From Bacteroidales bacterium UBA6431 (GTDB lineage: Bacteria > Bacteroidota > Bacteroidia > Bacteroidales > UBA932), in the NCBI GenBank assembly GCA_002439095.1, contig DJOT01000021.1, positions 62,001 to 126,000 on the forward strand: a stretch of 64,000 nt of DNA, read 5' to 3'. The translations under genes and the position numbers were made by a program. Below are positions 32,751 to 41,822 of the stretch, in pieces; within the stretch, counting starts at the first letter, position 1, and every line of letters starts with the position of its first letter. The notes beneath the pieces were generated by a model. It was given only the letters and a program-made list of their open reading frames with translations. It ran no database searches and was not told the origin of the DNA.

Positions 32751-34476
32751 CGGTCATCTCGCATGCGGCGCAGTCGAATCTGAGCGCGAAGCGTCTTCCG
32801 TTGTTGGTGAGATAGAGCCGTCCGGTTTCTTTTGCCCCCTGATATTTCGGGCACATGCCGAGTTCGTAGCGGATGCAGTACCGGCTCCGCATGAGTTCAT
32901 CTCCTGCGGCGGCGGCCGGAGCGGGGGAGAAGCCTGTCCTTTCGCGGTTTGCCAGAGGTCTCGCTTTGACAGGGATGCCATCGAGGTCAGAGGCGGTGAG
33001 GCGTCTGATGGAGTTGATGACAGAGGCGCTGAGGAGCGGGACGGGGCCGCATCCGATGTCGATTTTCCCGACACGGAAAGAATATGTGCCGCTTCTTTTT
33101 GAGAGTTGATCGCGCAGCATGGAGAGAGCCCTCTCCCTGTTGTCTGCGGCTTCCACATCGGCGCTGAATCTTGATTCAAGCGACCTGCCGTCTTCCGTTG
33201 TCGCGTGGATATCAATCACATAGCTCCCGTGGACTTTTATGTCAAGCTGCGCCCTAAGCTCCCTGCGGCATGGCCGCGACTCGATTTCTTTTTCGAAGCC
33301 GGCGCTAAGGTTCCGGTAGAGGGTGTCGCCCTCCTTGAGCCCGCGGATTTCTTTGCAGAGGATATGCTGCCCCTCACATACATCGCCCCGGAAACCGGTG
33401 ATGCCGTTTTTGGACACAAAGGCGAATCCGTCTCCGTTCCTTAGTTCCAAGCCTTTTGCTCCGGGGGTGATGACGATTTCCATTGTCTGGCCGCTCTTCC
33501 TGTATATGCGGCCTACCGTCCCGATTTTTTCTCCCATCGATTTCGGTGCGTCCATCGATGACCAGCGGCCTCTTTTTCCGTCAAGAAAGAGTTGCGTATA
33601 TCCTCGGTTGAAGGTCTTTGTGCTGTCAGGAGTGAAGCCTCCTTCGACCTTGCCGAACGATGCCCGGCAGTACAAATCCGGGTGCTTTTCCACCAAAGCA
33701 TCGAGTGCCAGGCTGTATTCGCGTACGACATTCTTGACATAGGAGGCGTTTTTCAGACGACCTTCGATTTTGAACGAGCATACACCGGCATCGGCCAGAT
33801 CCTCAAGCCTGTCCTTGAGATTGTAGTCTTTGAGCGAAAGCAGGGCCTTGTTGCGCACGAGCACCTTCCCGTCGGCAGAGGTCAGGTCATAAAGTGACCG
33901 GCAGGCTTGGATGCACTCTCCCCGGTCGGCACTCCTGCCGTCAATCTTTTCGGACAGCCGGCAGATTCCGCTGTAGCATACGCATAGGGCGCCATGCACG
34001 AAGAACTCCACTTCGCAGTTTACAGCCGCGCAGATCCTGCGGATCTGCTCAAGTGATAGTTCCCTCTCAAGGATGATTCTCGAGCATCCGGCTTTTTCAA
34101 AGAGCATGGCTCTCTCCTCATCCCTTATGGCGCATTGTGTAGAGGCGTGAAGCGGCACTGTAATATCGTCCCATCCGCATATTCTCGTGTCTCTGATGAT
34201 AAAGGCGTCAACTCCCGCGTCCTGCGCGAGGGACATCTGCGAATGTGCCTGCTCCAGCTCTTTATCGGAGATGACCGTGTTGAAGGTTACGAACACTCTG
34301 GCGCCAAAGCGATGTGCATATGCGCATAGCTCGGCTATATCTTCTATGCTGTTGCCCGCGGCTTTCCTCGCGCCGAAGTCCGGACCACCAATGTATACGG
34401 CATCGGCACCGCAGTCAATGGCCGCGATGCCGATTTCTTTGTCCCGTGCGGGTGCGAGGAGTTCAAGACTCCTCAT
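32731..34476 (-). CDS. U32 family peptidase-like protein (RlhA/YdcP-like)
   Basis: The 581-residue protein starts with the U32 TIM-barrel pattern LELLAPARDKEIGIAAIDCGADAVYIGG and contains the U32 signature region EFFVHGALCVCYSGICRLS with further Cys in RGECIQACR. E. coli RlhA and TrhP of this family hydroxylate RNA bases and need iron-sulfur binding Cys residues, so an RNA-modification role is more likely than proteolysis. C-terminal Cys in ELGMCPKYQ and FDCAACEM may form another metal site. It begins 2 bp after the TPR gene, so they are an operon. Confidence 0.85.
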   Translation of the reverse strand: MRSLELLAPARDKEIGIAAIDCGADAVYIGGPDFGARKAAGNSIEDIAELCAYAHRFGARVFVTFNTVISDKELEQAHSQMSLAQDAGVDAFIIRDTRICGWDDITVPLHASTQCAIRDEERAMLFEKAGCSRIILERELSLEQIRRICAAVNCEVEFFVHGALCVCYSGICRLSEKIDGRSADRGECIQACRSLYDLTSADGKVLVRNKALLSLKDYNLKDRLEDLADAGVCSFKIEGRLKNASYVKNVVREYSLALDALVEKHPDLYCRASFGKVEGGFTPDSTKTFNRGYTQLFLDGKRGRWSSMDAPKSMGEKIGTVGRIYRKSGQTMEIVITPGAKGLELRNGDGFAFVSKNGITGFRGDVCEGQHILCKEIRGLKEGDTLYRNLSAGFEKEIESRPCRRELRAQLDIKVHGSYVIDIHATTEDGRSLESRFSADVEAADNRERALSMLRDQLSKRSGTYSFRVGKIDIGCGPVPLLSASVINSIRRLTASDLDGIPVKARPLANRERTGFSPAPAAAAGDELMRSRYCIRYELGMCPKYQGAKETGRLYLTNNGRRFALRFDCAACEMTVSEAQK

Positions 34477-34478
34477 TG

Positions 34479-35411
34479 CTATTTAAGTGCGTCAAGCATC
34501 TTCTTGGCCTCGGCCCCATATTGAGGGTCGCTGACAGCCTTGGCGTAGAACTCTTTTGCCTTGGCGTTGTTCTTGGCTCCCTGGTAGAGGGTGCCTACGA
34601 TATAGGCTATCTGAGTGGCGTTCTTTGCGTTAGGTGAGAGTTCAAGATACTTCTCGAAGTACTTGATGGCATCGTTGTTCTTGCCTGCAAGCTGGGAAGC
34701 CTGCCCCGCGATCTGGAATGCCTGCGGACTCTCGACATACTCGCTGCTCTTGACGGCTGCCGTGACTGCATCGGCATATTTCTTCGCTTTCAGGGCTGCG
34801 GCGGCCTCTTTGAGGGAGATGTTCCCGAGCTGCTTGTTGGCTGCCTTTTCCTGACCATTGGCTGCTGCCTGCTCAAGTGCGGCCTTTGCTTCGTCAGCCT
34901 TGCCTGCAGCATTGAGCGCCATGCCCAAACGGAGGGCTGCGGTGCCGTTTGTCGGGTCGGCATCGACAACTTCCTTATAGGCTGCTGCCGCCTCGGCATA
35001 TTTCTTGGCGTTGAGGAGGGCTCCGCCCTTCTGCATGATTATCTGAGGGATAAGGGTCTTGGCCTGCTCTTCTACGCCGGCGTCAGCATATTTCTGAGCC
35101 ACTTCGATGGCGGTCTTCAAGCCGGCCACAGCCCCGTCATAGTCGGAAGACTTCGCCAAATCCTTAGCGATGGACAGATAAAGGTCCGGGATGACGGCTT
35201 TGCAGTTGTCAGCAACTTCCTTTCCCTCATCGCCAAGGGCGGTCGCCTGCTCGAAAGCCTGCTCGAAAGCCTTCAGGGCCGTGGGCTTGTCTCCTGAAGA
35301 GAGGGCCTCTGCCCCGGTGTTGTACAATTCGGTGATCTGCGCAAGATCCTGCGCGCTCATTGAACCGAGCGCCAGGGCCGCTAAAACGATGGATGCGAAA
35401 ATCTTTTTCAT
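34479..35411 (-). CDS. Exported tetratricopeptide-repeat protein
   Basis: The 310-residue protein has a signal peptide (MKKIFASIVLAALALGSMSA) followed by alanine-rich helical repeats of TPR type, for example AEAAAAYKEVVDADPTNGTAALRLG and AIKYFEKYLELSPNAKNATQIAY regions (about 140-175 and 245-285). TPR proteins act as scaffolds; no enzymatic domain is seen. A minus-strand TATATTTG box (35447-35454) lies about 36 bp upstream. It is followed by the U32 gene in the same operon. Confidence 0.85.
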   Translation of the reverse strand: MKKIFASIVLAALALGSMSAQDLAQITELYNTGAEALSSGDKPTALKAFEQAFEQATALGDEGKEVADNCKAVIPDLYLSIAKDLAKSSDYDGAVAGLKTAIEVAQKYADAGVEEQAKTLIPQIIMQKGGALLNAKKYAEAAAAYKEVVDADPTNGTAALRLGMALNAAGKADEAKAALEQAAANGQEKAANKQLGNISLKEAAAALKAKKYADAVTAAVKSSEYVESPQAFQIAGQASQLAGKNNDAIKYFEKYLELSPNAKNATQIAYIVGTLYQGAKNNAKAKEFYAKAVSDPQYGAEAKKMLDALK

Positions 35412-35446
35412 AATCGTATTGTGATTTTAATTGTTTTCCAACAGCA

Positions 35447-35474
35447 CAAATATAATAAAAATGTCCTATTTTTG
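35447..35474. promoter_or_regulatory. Divergent promoter boxes, TPR gene and M16-like gene
   Basis: TATATTTG on the minus strand (35447-35454) faces the TPR gene; TATTTTTG on the plus strand (35467-35474) faces the M16-like gene, 20 bp before its ATG at 35494. Clear -33 TTTG elements were not found for either. Confidence 0.5.
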
Positions 35475-35493
35475 TAAAGATAAGCTTATTATT

Positions 35494-38073
35494 ATGAGGA
35501 GGCATTTTTTGAAAATCTGCCTGGTTCTGCTCATGCTTTCCACAATGATGCACGGACAGGCACTTTCGTCCCTTGGTGTGCCGAAAGAGATAACGGTCGG
35601 GAGACTTCCCGACGGGATCGACTTTTATCTGGTATCCAATTCTGCCAGAAAGGGATTTGCTGATTTCGCCCTTGTCAGGAAGTCGGCATACAAAGAGAGC
35701 CGGGACCGTGGAGCTCTTGATTCTCTTCCGCATTTCGGCTCCCGCCGGCCATACCTCTTCCTCTCGGACAACGGTGCCGGATACGCGGAGTCGGGATATA
35801 TTTCTTCCCGCCAGGATGCCACTTTGTTCTCTTTCCCCGATGTGCCGGTCTACAACCAGAGTGTCGCCGACTCTACGATCCTCATGATGATGGACATCGC
35901 CGCGAGGTCACGGGCGCCTCAAGCCATAATGGTCAGCGGAGACATAAAGCCTGACAAAATCAAGGAGAGGCTCAATCTGCTTTCCATGACCGTGCCGAGG
36001 CTTCGCCGTGACGATGGCCGGAGCTCTTATGTATGGAATCCACGCGATTCTCTGCTCCTCCTGACAAGCATCAACAACACATCCGATGTGGCTTCGATCC
36101 ATGCGGTCTACAGTGCCGCCCGCCTGCCGCGCGAGAGGATGAATACTTTGCAGCCTCTGGTAGGCAGGGCGTATGCGGATATACTCGGAAACATAGTGAG
36201 CCGCCGTCTTGAGAAAGATTTCCGCAGCCACGGCATTCCTTTGGCTGATGTTGACTTCCGGTATGTGGACAGCGCGAGCGGATCCGGGGATGAGCACTAC
36301 ATGTTTTCGGTCTATACTTCCGCTTCCAGCCTTGATGCCGCGGTGGAGCGTTTTTCGTCAGTGCTTTCCTCCATCGACAGGCATGGCGCAGGCCAGGCCG
36401 AGTATCAGGACGCCAAGTCTCGTCTGATATCGGAGTCCAAGAGAGAAGAGGGAGGCAGAGTCACAGGTAACAGCGAGTACATTGCCAGATGCACGTCTGC
36501 ATATCTATATGGTGCCGGCCTTGAGCGTCCGGCCGCCGCCGGGAGCGTGCTGGCTTCGCGCAGCCTGCCCGCGGAACTTGATCTTGAACTTTTCAATACC
36601 TTTGCCGGGGCGCTTCTTGATTCGGCAAGCAATCTGGCTCTCCGTTTCGACACTCCGGACAACGGCGCGGACAAGGACATGCTGCGCGGCTGCTTTGATG
36701 CCGCGTGGGCCGATTGTGATTCCGGGCAGGTCGCCTATAAGGAGGATTTCGGGGATACGCTGAGCCTGTTTGTCCCGCGCGGCAAGGTCAAACTGCGCAA
36801 TGACACTGCAGAACCGGTGTCGGGAGGGCGCATGTGGACATTCTCCAACGGGGTCAAGGTCCTTTATAAAAAAACAGATATAAAAGGAGAGTTCCAATAT
36901 ACTCTGATGCTGCGTGGGGGAGTGGCTTCTGTGCCTGGGCTGAAGAGCGGTGAAGCGGCGTTCGTCGGTGATATGCTCGGTCTCAGCGGGGTTGCCGGCC
37001 TCAGCGGTCCGGATTTCCGTGCCATGCTTGAGGCAAACGGGATCACCATGAATACCAGGGCGGGGATTTCGGATCTGCGGATAGGCGGCATTGCGCCAAA
37101 GTCAAAGCTTAAACTGCTTCTGCGCTCACTTCTGTCGGTGGCTGACAAACGCGTCCCGGACCAGTCGGAGTTTGAGTATTACAAGGCGGGGGAGAAACTG
37201 CGGATTGATATGGGCTCCCTTTCTCCGCGTGATGTCAATTCGTTGATGGACAGTATCATGCGCCCCGGTTACTACTATACTGAACGTAAATATATCTCCA
37301 ATCTTGGCGATGATCTTCCGGAGCGTGCCGAGCAGTATTTCGAGACGCTTTTCTCCAAGGTCAACGATGGACTTCTGGTATTGACCGGCGATCTTGATGA
37401 GGAGCTTCTGAAAAAGGAGTTGTGCCTTTCTCTTGGCGGATTCAGAACGCAAAAGCAGTTTGCCCGGCGTCCGCACATTTCAAGCAATCTGGCGTCAGGT
37501 TCTGTCACATACATAGTCGAATCCGGCGCGGGGCTTGTCGGTGGCGGAGAGATTGGTGTCAATGTGGGCATGTCTGCGGCGATTCCATATAATATAGACA
37601 ACTACATGTCATTCAAGATGGCCGAGGCTGTCCTGCACAAGGAAATCACCAGGGCGTTGGCTCCGTTCGGGGCTTATCTGGAGATCAGCGAGCGTCTGGA
37701 GGTGTTTCCTACGGAGAGGTTGTCCCTGTATATAAACTGCCGTCCGTGCCGCAGCTCCGGATTGCCGCTTTCTTTGGAGGCCGCAGACCCGCTGCAGATA
37801 CTCGAAGCCATAAGGCCGGTCATTGCATCGATTTCGGATGTCGAGATCTCCCCGGATGAGCTGAAAGCCTATAAGGAGGTGATACTCAATTCGTACAAGG
37901 CTGATCTTCAGAATATGGAGATGCTTGTGGACAAGGTTCTGGTCCGCTATAGCGAGGGTAAAGACCTTGTCAGCGGATACAATGCCGCCGTCGGCGGCGT
38001 GAGCGAGGAGAGCGTCAAAAAGATTCTCGGCATGCTCCGTGATGGTGCGGAGGTGGAATATGTTATAATCTGA
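35494..38073 (+). CDS. M16 (insulinase-like) protein lacking the zinc motif
   Basis: The 859-residue exported protein (signal peptide MRRHFLKICLVLLMLSTMMHGQA) has the layout of the M16 family: an N-terminal half with the start of a processing-peptidase fold (LPDGIDFYLVSNSARKG) and a second M16-like half beginning near WTFSNGVKVLYKKTD. The HxxEH zinc motif expected after the first strands is missing; the aligned region reads ALDSLPHFGSRRPYL. It is probably a non-catalytic partner or a scaffold. The frame opens further upstream, but MRRHF begins the signal peptide. Its stop overlaps the DUF3109 start (TGATG). Confidence 0.78.
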   Translation: MRRHFLKICLVLLMLSTMMHGQALSSLGVPKEITVGRLPDGIDFYLVSNSARKGFADFALVRKSAYKESRDRGALDSLPHFGSRRPYLFLSDNGAGYAESGYISSRQDATLFSFPDVPVYNQSVADSTILMMMDIAARSRAPQAIMVSGDIKPDKIKERLNLLSMTVPRLRRDDGRSSYVWNPRDSLLLLTSINNTSDVASIHAVYSAARLPRERMNTLQPLVGRAYADILGNIVSRRLEKDFRSHGIPLADVDFRYVDSASGSGDEHYMFSVYTSASSLDAAVERFSSVLSSIDRHGAGQAEYQDAKSRLISESKREEGGRVTGNSEYIARCTSAYLYGAGLERPAAAGSVLASRSLPAELDLELFNTFAGALLDSASNLALRFDTPDNGADKDMLRGCFDAAWADCDSGQVAYKEDFGDTLSLFVPRGKVKLRNDTAEPVSGGRMWTFSNGVKVLYKKTDIKGEFQYTLMLRGGVASVPGLKSGEAAFVGDMLGLSGVAGLSGPDFRAMLEANGITMNTRAGISDLRIGGIAPKSKLKLLLRSLLSVADKRVPDQSEFEYYKAGEKLRIDMGSLSPRDVNSLMDSIMRPGYYYTERKYISNLGDDLPERAEQYFETLFSKVNDGLLVLTGDLDEELLKKELCLSLGGFRTQKQFARRPHISSNLASGSVTYIVESGAGLVGGGEIGVNVGMSAAIPYNIDNYMSFKMAEAVLHKEITRALAPFGAYLEISERLEVFPTERLSLYINCRPCRSSGLPLSLEAADPLQILEAIRPVIASISDVEISPDELKAYKEVILNSYKADLQNMEMLVDKVLVRYSEGKDLVSGYNAAVGGVSEESVKKILGMLRDGAEVEYVII

Positions 38074-38654
38074 TGGGAAAAAGAAGGTTCGGGACGATAG
38101 TCCAGATTGGGGACATCCTTGTGTCGGAGGATGTTGTGACGGAATATTTTGCCTGCGACTATGGCAAGTGCCGCGGGGCGTGCTGCATAATAGGAGATAG
38201 CGGCGCCCCAATGGAAGAGGACGAGCCGGATCTGGTGGAGCGCGAGTATCCGGAGTTCAAGGATCTTATGAGCCCGGGAGGCAGAGCCGCTGTCGATGAG
38301 AAGGGATTTTTCGAGATAGACAGGGACGGGGATATCGTCACACCTCTTGTGGGCGGTTCTTGCGAATGCGCCTACTGCCATTTCGGCCCGGGAGGTGAAT
38401 GCCTTTGCGCCATTGAGATGCGGGGGCTCAAGAAGCCTGTGTCATGCTCCCTTTATCCGATCCGGGTCACCCGTCTGACCGGCGGAGGGCTTGCTCTCAA
38501 TCTGCACCGTTGGGAGATATGTTCAGATGCTTTCAGAAAGGGGCGCGAAGAGCATATAAGAGTCTACGAATTTCTTCGCAGGCCTTTGTCTGAGCGTTTC
38601 GGGGAGGAGTTTTACGAGGCTCTTGCCTCCGCTGCTAAGCATCTTCACGGTTAG
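38073..38654 (+). CDS. DUF3109 family cysteine-rich protein
   Basis: The 193-residue cytoplasmic protein is Cys-rich: CDYGKCRGACC (about 28-38), CECAYCHFGPGGECLCAIE (about 97-115) and further Cys in VSCSLYPIRVT and EICSDAF. This pattern is that of DUF3109 (related to YkgJ-type metal-binding proteins), likely binding zinc or an iron-sulfur cluster. Function is unknown. It is translationally coupled to the M16-like gene and overlaps the convergent gene at 38635 by 20 bp. Confidence 0.85.
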   Translation: MGKRRFGTIVQIGDILVSEDVVTEYFACDYGKCRGACCIIGDSGAPMEEDEPDLVEREYPEFKDLMSPGGRAAVDEKGFFEIDRDGDIVTPLVGGSCECAYCHFGPGGECLCAIEMRGLKKPVSCSLYPIRVTRLTGGGLALNLHRWEICSDAFRKGREEHIRVYEFLRRPLSERFGEEFYEALASAAKHLHG

Positions 38655-39099
38655 CGGCTTCCACGCCAGCGGCTATCCTCACCGTGTCTTTTGTCAGGCC
38701 TTCCAGTTCCAATCCGGCGGCGATATGCCTTACCGTCACCCTGTCTTCATACATTTTGACAAGTCTTGCGAAAGGCGCCCTCTTTATGTAGCAGACATCG
38801 TCTCCGTCCTGTTTCTCGAATTTGTATCCGAGCCGCTCCATCACTTCTCTGAGGGCGGCGTCCGTTTCTTCCGGAGTCCCATAGAAATGGGCGGTGCGGG
38901 TGGAGAATCCGAAACGCGGATATATTGCCGCGAATACTGCCATCATGAGAGCTATTTGCCAAAGGGAGTCATATCCGTTGACGAATATTTTCGAGAGGTC
39001 ACCCTCCACGAAGCCGGCCAATACAAGGACAACTATGATCAGTGACAAGATGACAATGAGGTACACGAAGTACTTTATGGAGCGTACAATATATTTCAT
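38635..39099 (-). CDS. Small membrane protein of unknown function
   Basis: The 154-residue protein has two hydrophobic helices (about 10-30 and 45-65) and a soluble C-terminal half (TPEETDAALREVMERLGYKFEKQDGDDVCY). I know of similar proteins only as uncharacterised Bacteroidales proteins and assign no function. It is divergent from the coiled-coil gene and convergent with the DUF3109 gene. Confidence 0.7.
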   Translation of the reverse strand: MKYIVRSIKYFVYLIVILSLIIVVLVLAGFVEGDLSKIFVNGYDSLWQIALMMAVFAAIYPRFGFSTRTAHFYGTPEETDAALREVMERLGYKFEKQDGDDVCYIKRAPFARLVKMYEDRVTVRHIAAGLELEGLTKDTVRIAAGVEAANREDA

Positions 39100-39125
39100 G
39101 GGAGCAAAAGTAGCATAATATTTGT

Positions 39126-39133
39126 TATTTTTG
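39126..39133 (+). promoter_or_regulatory. Promoter box before the coiled-coil gene
   Basis: TATTTTTG matches TAnnTTTG and lies 27 bp upstream of the ATG at 39161. Confidence 0.5.
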
Positions 39134-39160
39134 CCGGATGTAATTTAAAAATGACAGATT

Positions 39161-40075
39161 ATGGAAAGAGAAGATCCACTTGAGAGACTTGAACGAAAGG
39201 AAAACGAGAAGAAGGCTAATGGTGGTCTCAAGACCGTGATGATCGCAATGATCGCTGTAGCCGTCGTGCTCGCTGTCGCTCTTGTCTATGTTTTGACTTC
39301 AAAGAACAAGCTGGTCGGCCAGCTTAACGATGAGAAAAGGGACCTCACTGAGCAGATCCAGATGCTCCAGAACGACTACGAGAGCCTTTCCTCTGATTAT
39401 GATACCATTAACGCCCAGCTGGATTCGTCCCGGGAGGAGATAGCCCAGCTCGTTGAGAGGGTCAAGAAGACCGAGGCCACGAACCGCGTGAAGATCCGCC
39501 AGTACCAGAAGGAACTCGGGACACTCCGCTCAATCATGAAGAGCTACATCGTGCAGATAGACTCTCTCAACACCCTCAACCACAAGCTCACAGCTGAAGC
39601 CGCCAGTGCCCGCAAGGAGGCTGCCGCCAGCAAGAAGCTCAATGCCGAGCTGTCCCAGCAGGTCGAGGATCTTACCGGGCGTGTGACGGCCGGTGCAGTG
39701 CTCAAGGCAAGGGGAGTGAAGCTTGAAGCCTACAACGGCAATGATAAACTCACCGACCGCAGCGGCAAGGTTGCAAGACTCCTTGTCACCCTCAGCCTTC
39801 TGGAGAACGAGCTTACCCCTAAGGGTCCGGTCCGCGTATATGTAAGAGTGACGGATCCTGACGGCAACCTTCTCACAGACGGCAGGGGCACTACATTCAC
39901 CATCGGAGAAGAGACTCTTCAGGCCACAGCTTCCAGAGAGGTGGACTATCAGGGCGCAGAAGTCGAGATGGGCATCTATGTCAACAACATCCCGTCTTTC
40001 CACAAGGGCGTCTACACAGTACAGGCCTACACCAATCAGGGGCAGGTCGGCTCTGCGGAGCTCCTGCTCAGGTAG
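39161..40075 (+). CDS. Membrane-anchored coiled-coil protein, unknown function
   Basis: The 304-residue protein has a charged N-terminus, one membrane helix (about 25-45, VMIAMIAVAVVLAVALVYVL), a long coiled coil (about 50-175) and a C-terminal beta-rich domain (about 185-304) with VRVYVRVTDPDGNLL and YTVQAYTNQGQVG. The topology suggests an envelope protein with a periplasmic stalk and head. Similar proteins are conserved in Bacteroidota but I know of no function. hemW follows after 3 bp. Confidence 0.75.
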   Translation: MEREDPLERLERKENEKKANGGLKTVMIAMIAVAVVLAVALVYVLTSKNKLVGQLNDEKRDLTEQIQMLQNDYESLSSDYDTINAQLDSSREEIAQLVERVKKTEATNRVKIRQYQKELGTLRSIMKSYIVQIDSLNTLNHKLTAEAASARKEAAASKKLNAELSQQVEDLTGRVTAGAVLKARGVKLEAYNGNDKLTDRSGKVARLLVTLSLLENELTPKGPVRVYVRVTDPDGNLLTDGRGTTFTIGEETLQATASREVDYQGAEVEMGIYVNNIPSFHKGVYTVQAYTNQGQVGSAELLLR

Positions 40076-40078
40076 CGG

Positions 40079-41164
40079 ATGGTCTATATCCATGTCCCGT
40101 TCTGCCGCAGTTTCTGCATATACTGCGATTTCTATTCTGAGACCGCTTGCGGAGCGGCGGGGGAGGCGCGGATTGAGAGTTATTCATCGGAGCTTTGCGC
40201 CGAGATAGGACGCAGACGTCAGGAGATTAAAGATACTCTCGGACTCAATACGTTATATATAGGAGGCGGCACCCCGTCGGTGCTGCCTCTTACTGTGCTT
40301 GAACGCATTGTCGCGGAACTTGGTCTCGGATCTTTTGGTGAATTTACGCTTGAAGTCAATCCGGAGGACATCGTGGAAAAGGGTGCCGGATATGTGAGGG
40401 CGTTGCTTGATCTTGGTGTCAACAGGGTCAGCATGGGTGTGCAGTCGCTTGATGACGGGATCCTGCGCTGGATGCGCCGCCGCCACGATGCATCCGGTGC
40501 CCGCAGGGCTTTCGATATTCTCCGTGAATCCGGGGTGGATAACATCAGCGTGGATCTTATTTTCGGTTTCCCGGCCTTGTCGGGAGATATACTTGACTCG
40601 ACCCTTGACGAGATCACGCTCTGGCATCCGGAGCATGTGTCGGCCTATCAGCTCAGTATCGAAGAGGGAAGTGCGCTTGGCGTTCTTGCGGGAAAGGGCG
40701 AGTTTGAGGAGGGTTCTGAAGTCTTGTGCGCATCGCAGTATTCTATGATCTGCGATAGACTGTCCGCTGCCGGATATGAGCATTATGAGATTTCCAACTG
40801 GGCCTTGCCCGGGCGTAGGGCGTTGCATAACTCAGCATACTGGACCCGTCGGCCTTATGTCGGCTTGGGACCTGGCGCCCATTCTTTCGATGGGCGGACC
40901 CGTCGTGCCAACAGCCAGACTCTTCCAGTGTGGACTGCTTCGACGGAGGTCTTGTCGCCCCGGGAGGAGATGGAGGAGCGGATAATGCTCGGACTGCGAA
41001 CTTCAGACGGGATTCGGGAGTCTCTATGTGTCCCTGAAGTTGTCTCGCGGCTTGTCGGCGAAGGGGCTCTGGTACGGATTCCCGGAGATTCGGCAGCTGC
41101 CCGTATCCGGATACCGGAGGACAGATTCTTCGTCTCGGACAGCATAATCGAGGAGCTTATCTGA
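40079..41164 (+). CDS. hemW: Radical SAM protein HemW (heme chaperone)
   Basis: The 361-residue protein begins MVYIHVPFCRSFCIYCDF, giving the radical SAM cluster Cys9, Cys13 and Cys16. LNTLYIGGGTPSVLP, VNRVSMGVQSLDDGIL and NISVDLIFGFP are HemW/coproporphyrinogen-oxidase-like motifs. HemW delivers heme to cytochromes rather than oxidising coproporphyrinogen; the missing Cys immediately after the cluster motif of HemN fits HemW. The C-terminal domain is typical in size. It is probably co-transcribed with the coiled-coil gene. Confidence 0.92.
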   Translation: MVYIHVPFCRSFCIYCDFYSETACGAAGEARIESYSSELCAEIGRRRQEIKDTLGLNTLYIGGGTPSVLPLTVLERIVAELGLGSFGEFTLEVNPEDIVEKGAGYVRALLDLGVNRVSMGVQSLDDGILRWMRRRHDASGARRAFDILRESGVDNISVDLIFGFPALSGDILDSTLDEITLWHPEHVSAYQLSIEEGSALGVLAGKGEFEEGSEVLCASQYSMICDRLSAAGYEHYEISNWALPGRRALHNSAYWTRRPYVGLGPGAHSFDGRTRRANSQTLPVWTASTEVLSPREEMEERIMLGLRTSDGIRESLCVPEVVSRLVGEGALVRIPGDSAAARIRIPEDRFFVSDSIIEELI

Positions 41165-41326
41165 CCTGAAATCGGCAGCAATGTGGTTTCAGCCTCAGCT
41201 GCCGCGCATCATTCTGCCCAATGCGCACGCGATGAACGTGCGGTCATGCTGTGCGTCTCGTGCCATGATCTGCCCAATGGTCGCCGTATCCGGCTGAGAA
41301 CATGCGATTATGTACGCGCCCAATGC

Positions 41327-41446
41327 AGGTAGGAGCAGATTTGGCCGGATTCGCTCCCACCTGAACGCCCCACCTGCTCCACACGGTGCTTTGCGGCATC
41401 CTCCCGTTTCAGGTGTGAGCGAAATTACAAGAATCGGCTCCCATCT
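41327..41446 (+). repeat. 120-bp composite repeat, copy A
   Basis: This copy consists of a 36-nt hairpin (41327-41362, AGGTAGGAGC / GCTCCCACCT), a 48-nt spacer (41363-41410) and a second 36-nt hairpin (41411-41446, AGGTGTGAGC / GCTCCCATCT). The same 36-48-36 plan occurs in copies B and C. The spacer keeps ACGGT at offset 21 and GGCATCC at offset 33 in register with copy C. The region is the 470-bp gap between hemW and the convergent Feo genes; 41165-41326 shows no gene and only loose repeats of the word TGCCCAATG. Confidence 0.85.
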
Positions 41447-41454
41447 GGGAAAAG

Positions 41455-41574
41455 CTGCATGGCGGGGACTGTGATGATGAGCCCCTACCTTCGCCGGAGA
41501 GGTGCTGCTGAGTGCAGTGTGTGGGTGGTATCACCAAAAGGTAGGGGTAAAAATGGCCATGAATACCCCTACCT
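41455..41574 (-). repeat. 120-bp composite repeat, copy B (inverted)
   Basis: On the minus strand, a perfect hairpin (41539-41574, AGGTAGGGGT / ACCCCTACCT) is followed by a 48-nt spacer (41491-41538) that matches the copy C spacer at roughly two thirds of positions, and then a degenerate second hairpin (41455-41490) that keeps one good arm, AGGTAGGGGC. It lies 8 bp from copy A in opposite orientation. Confidence 0.85.
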
Positions 41575-41633
41575 GCGGCATGAGTTTCTGGCAGGTGTCT
41601 ACGACAGGGAGTTTCCTGTGAATCAACTCGCCG

Positions 41634-41822
41634 TCACCCCCTTGTAGCGCGCCGCCGCCTGTCTTTGCGGTGACAAAGGTCAGCCGCAGCGCAGCCGTTG
41701 CAACCACTGCACCGCGAACTGCCGCAGCATCCGCCCCCACGCCCCTTTCCCCTGAAGGTCCGGAGCGCGAGGAGGAGTGCCGCGAGCACCAATACAAGTA
41801 TGATTATAGAAGCGATGTTCAT
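41634..41822 (-). CDS. FeoB-associated Cys-rich membrane protein
   Basis: The 62-residue protein has one N-terminal membrane helix (MNIASIIILVLVLAALLLAL) and a Cys-rich tail (GGGCCGSSRCSGCNGCAAADLC). This matches the small FeoB-associated Cys-rich proteins, a FeoC-like accessory group. Its ATG overlaps the FeoAB stop (ATGA), so it is coupled to the transporter. A role in iron handling or in stabilising FeoB is inferred from context. Confidence 0.88.
   Translation of the reverse strand: MNIASIIILVLVLAALLLALRTFRGKGRGGGCCGSSRCSGCNGCAAADLCHRKDRRRRATRG

Noticed and set aside
41459..41797. Small frames between hemW and the Feo genes
   Set aside because: They run across the hairpin repeats or opposite the FeoB-associated gene and show no conserved features.
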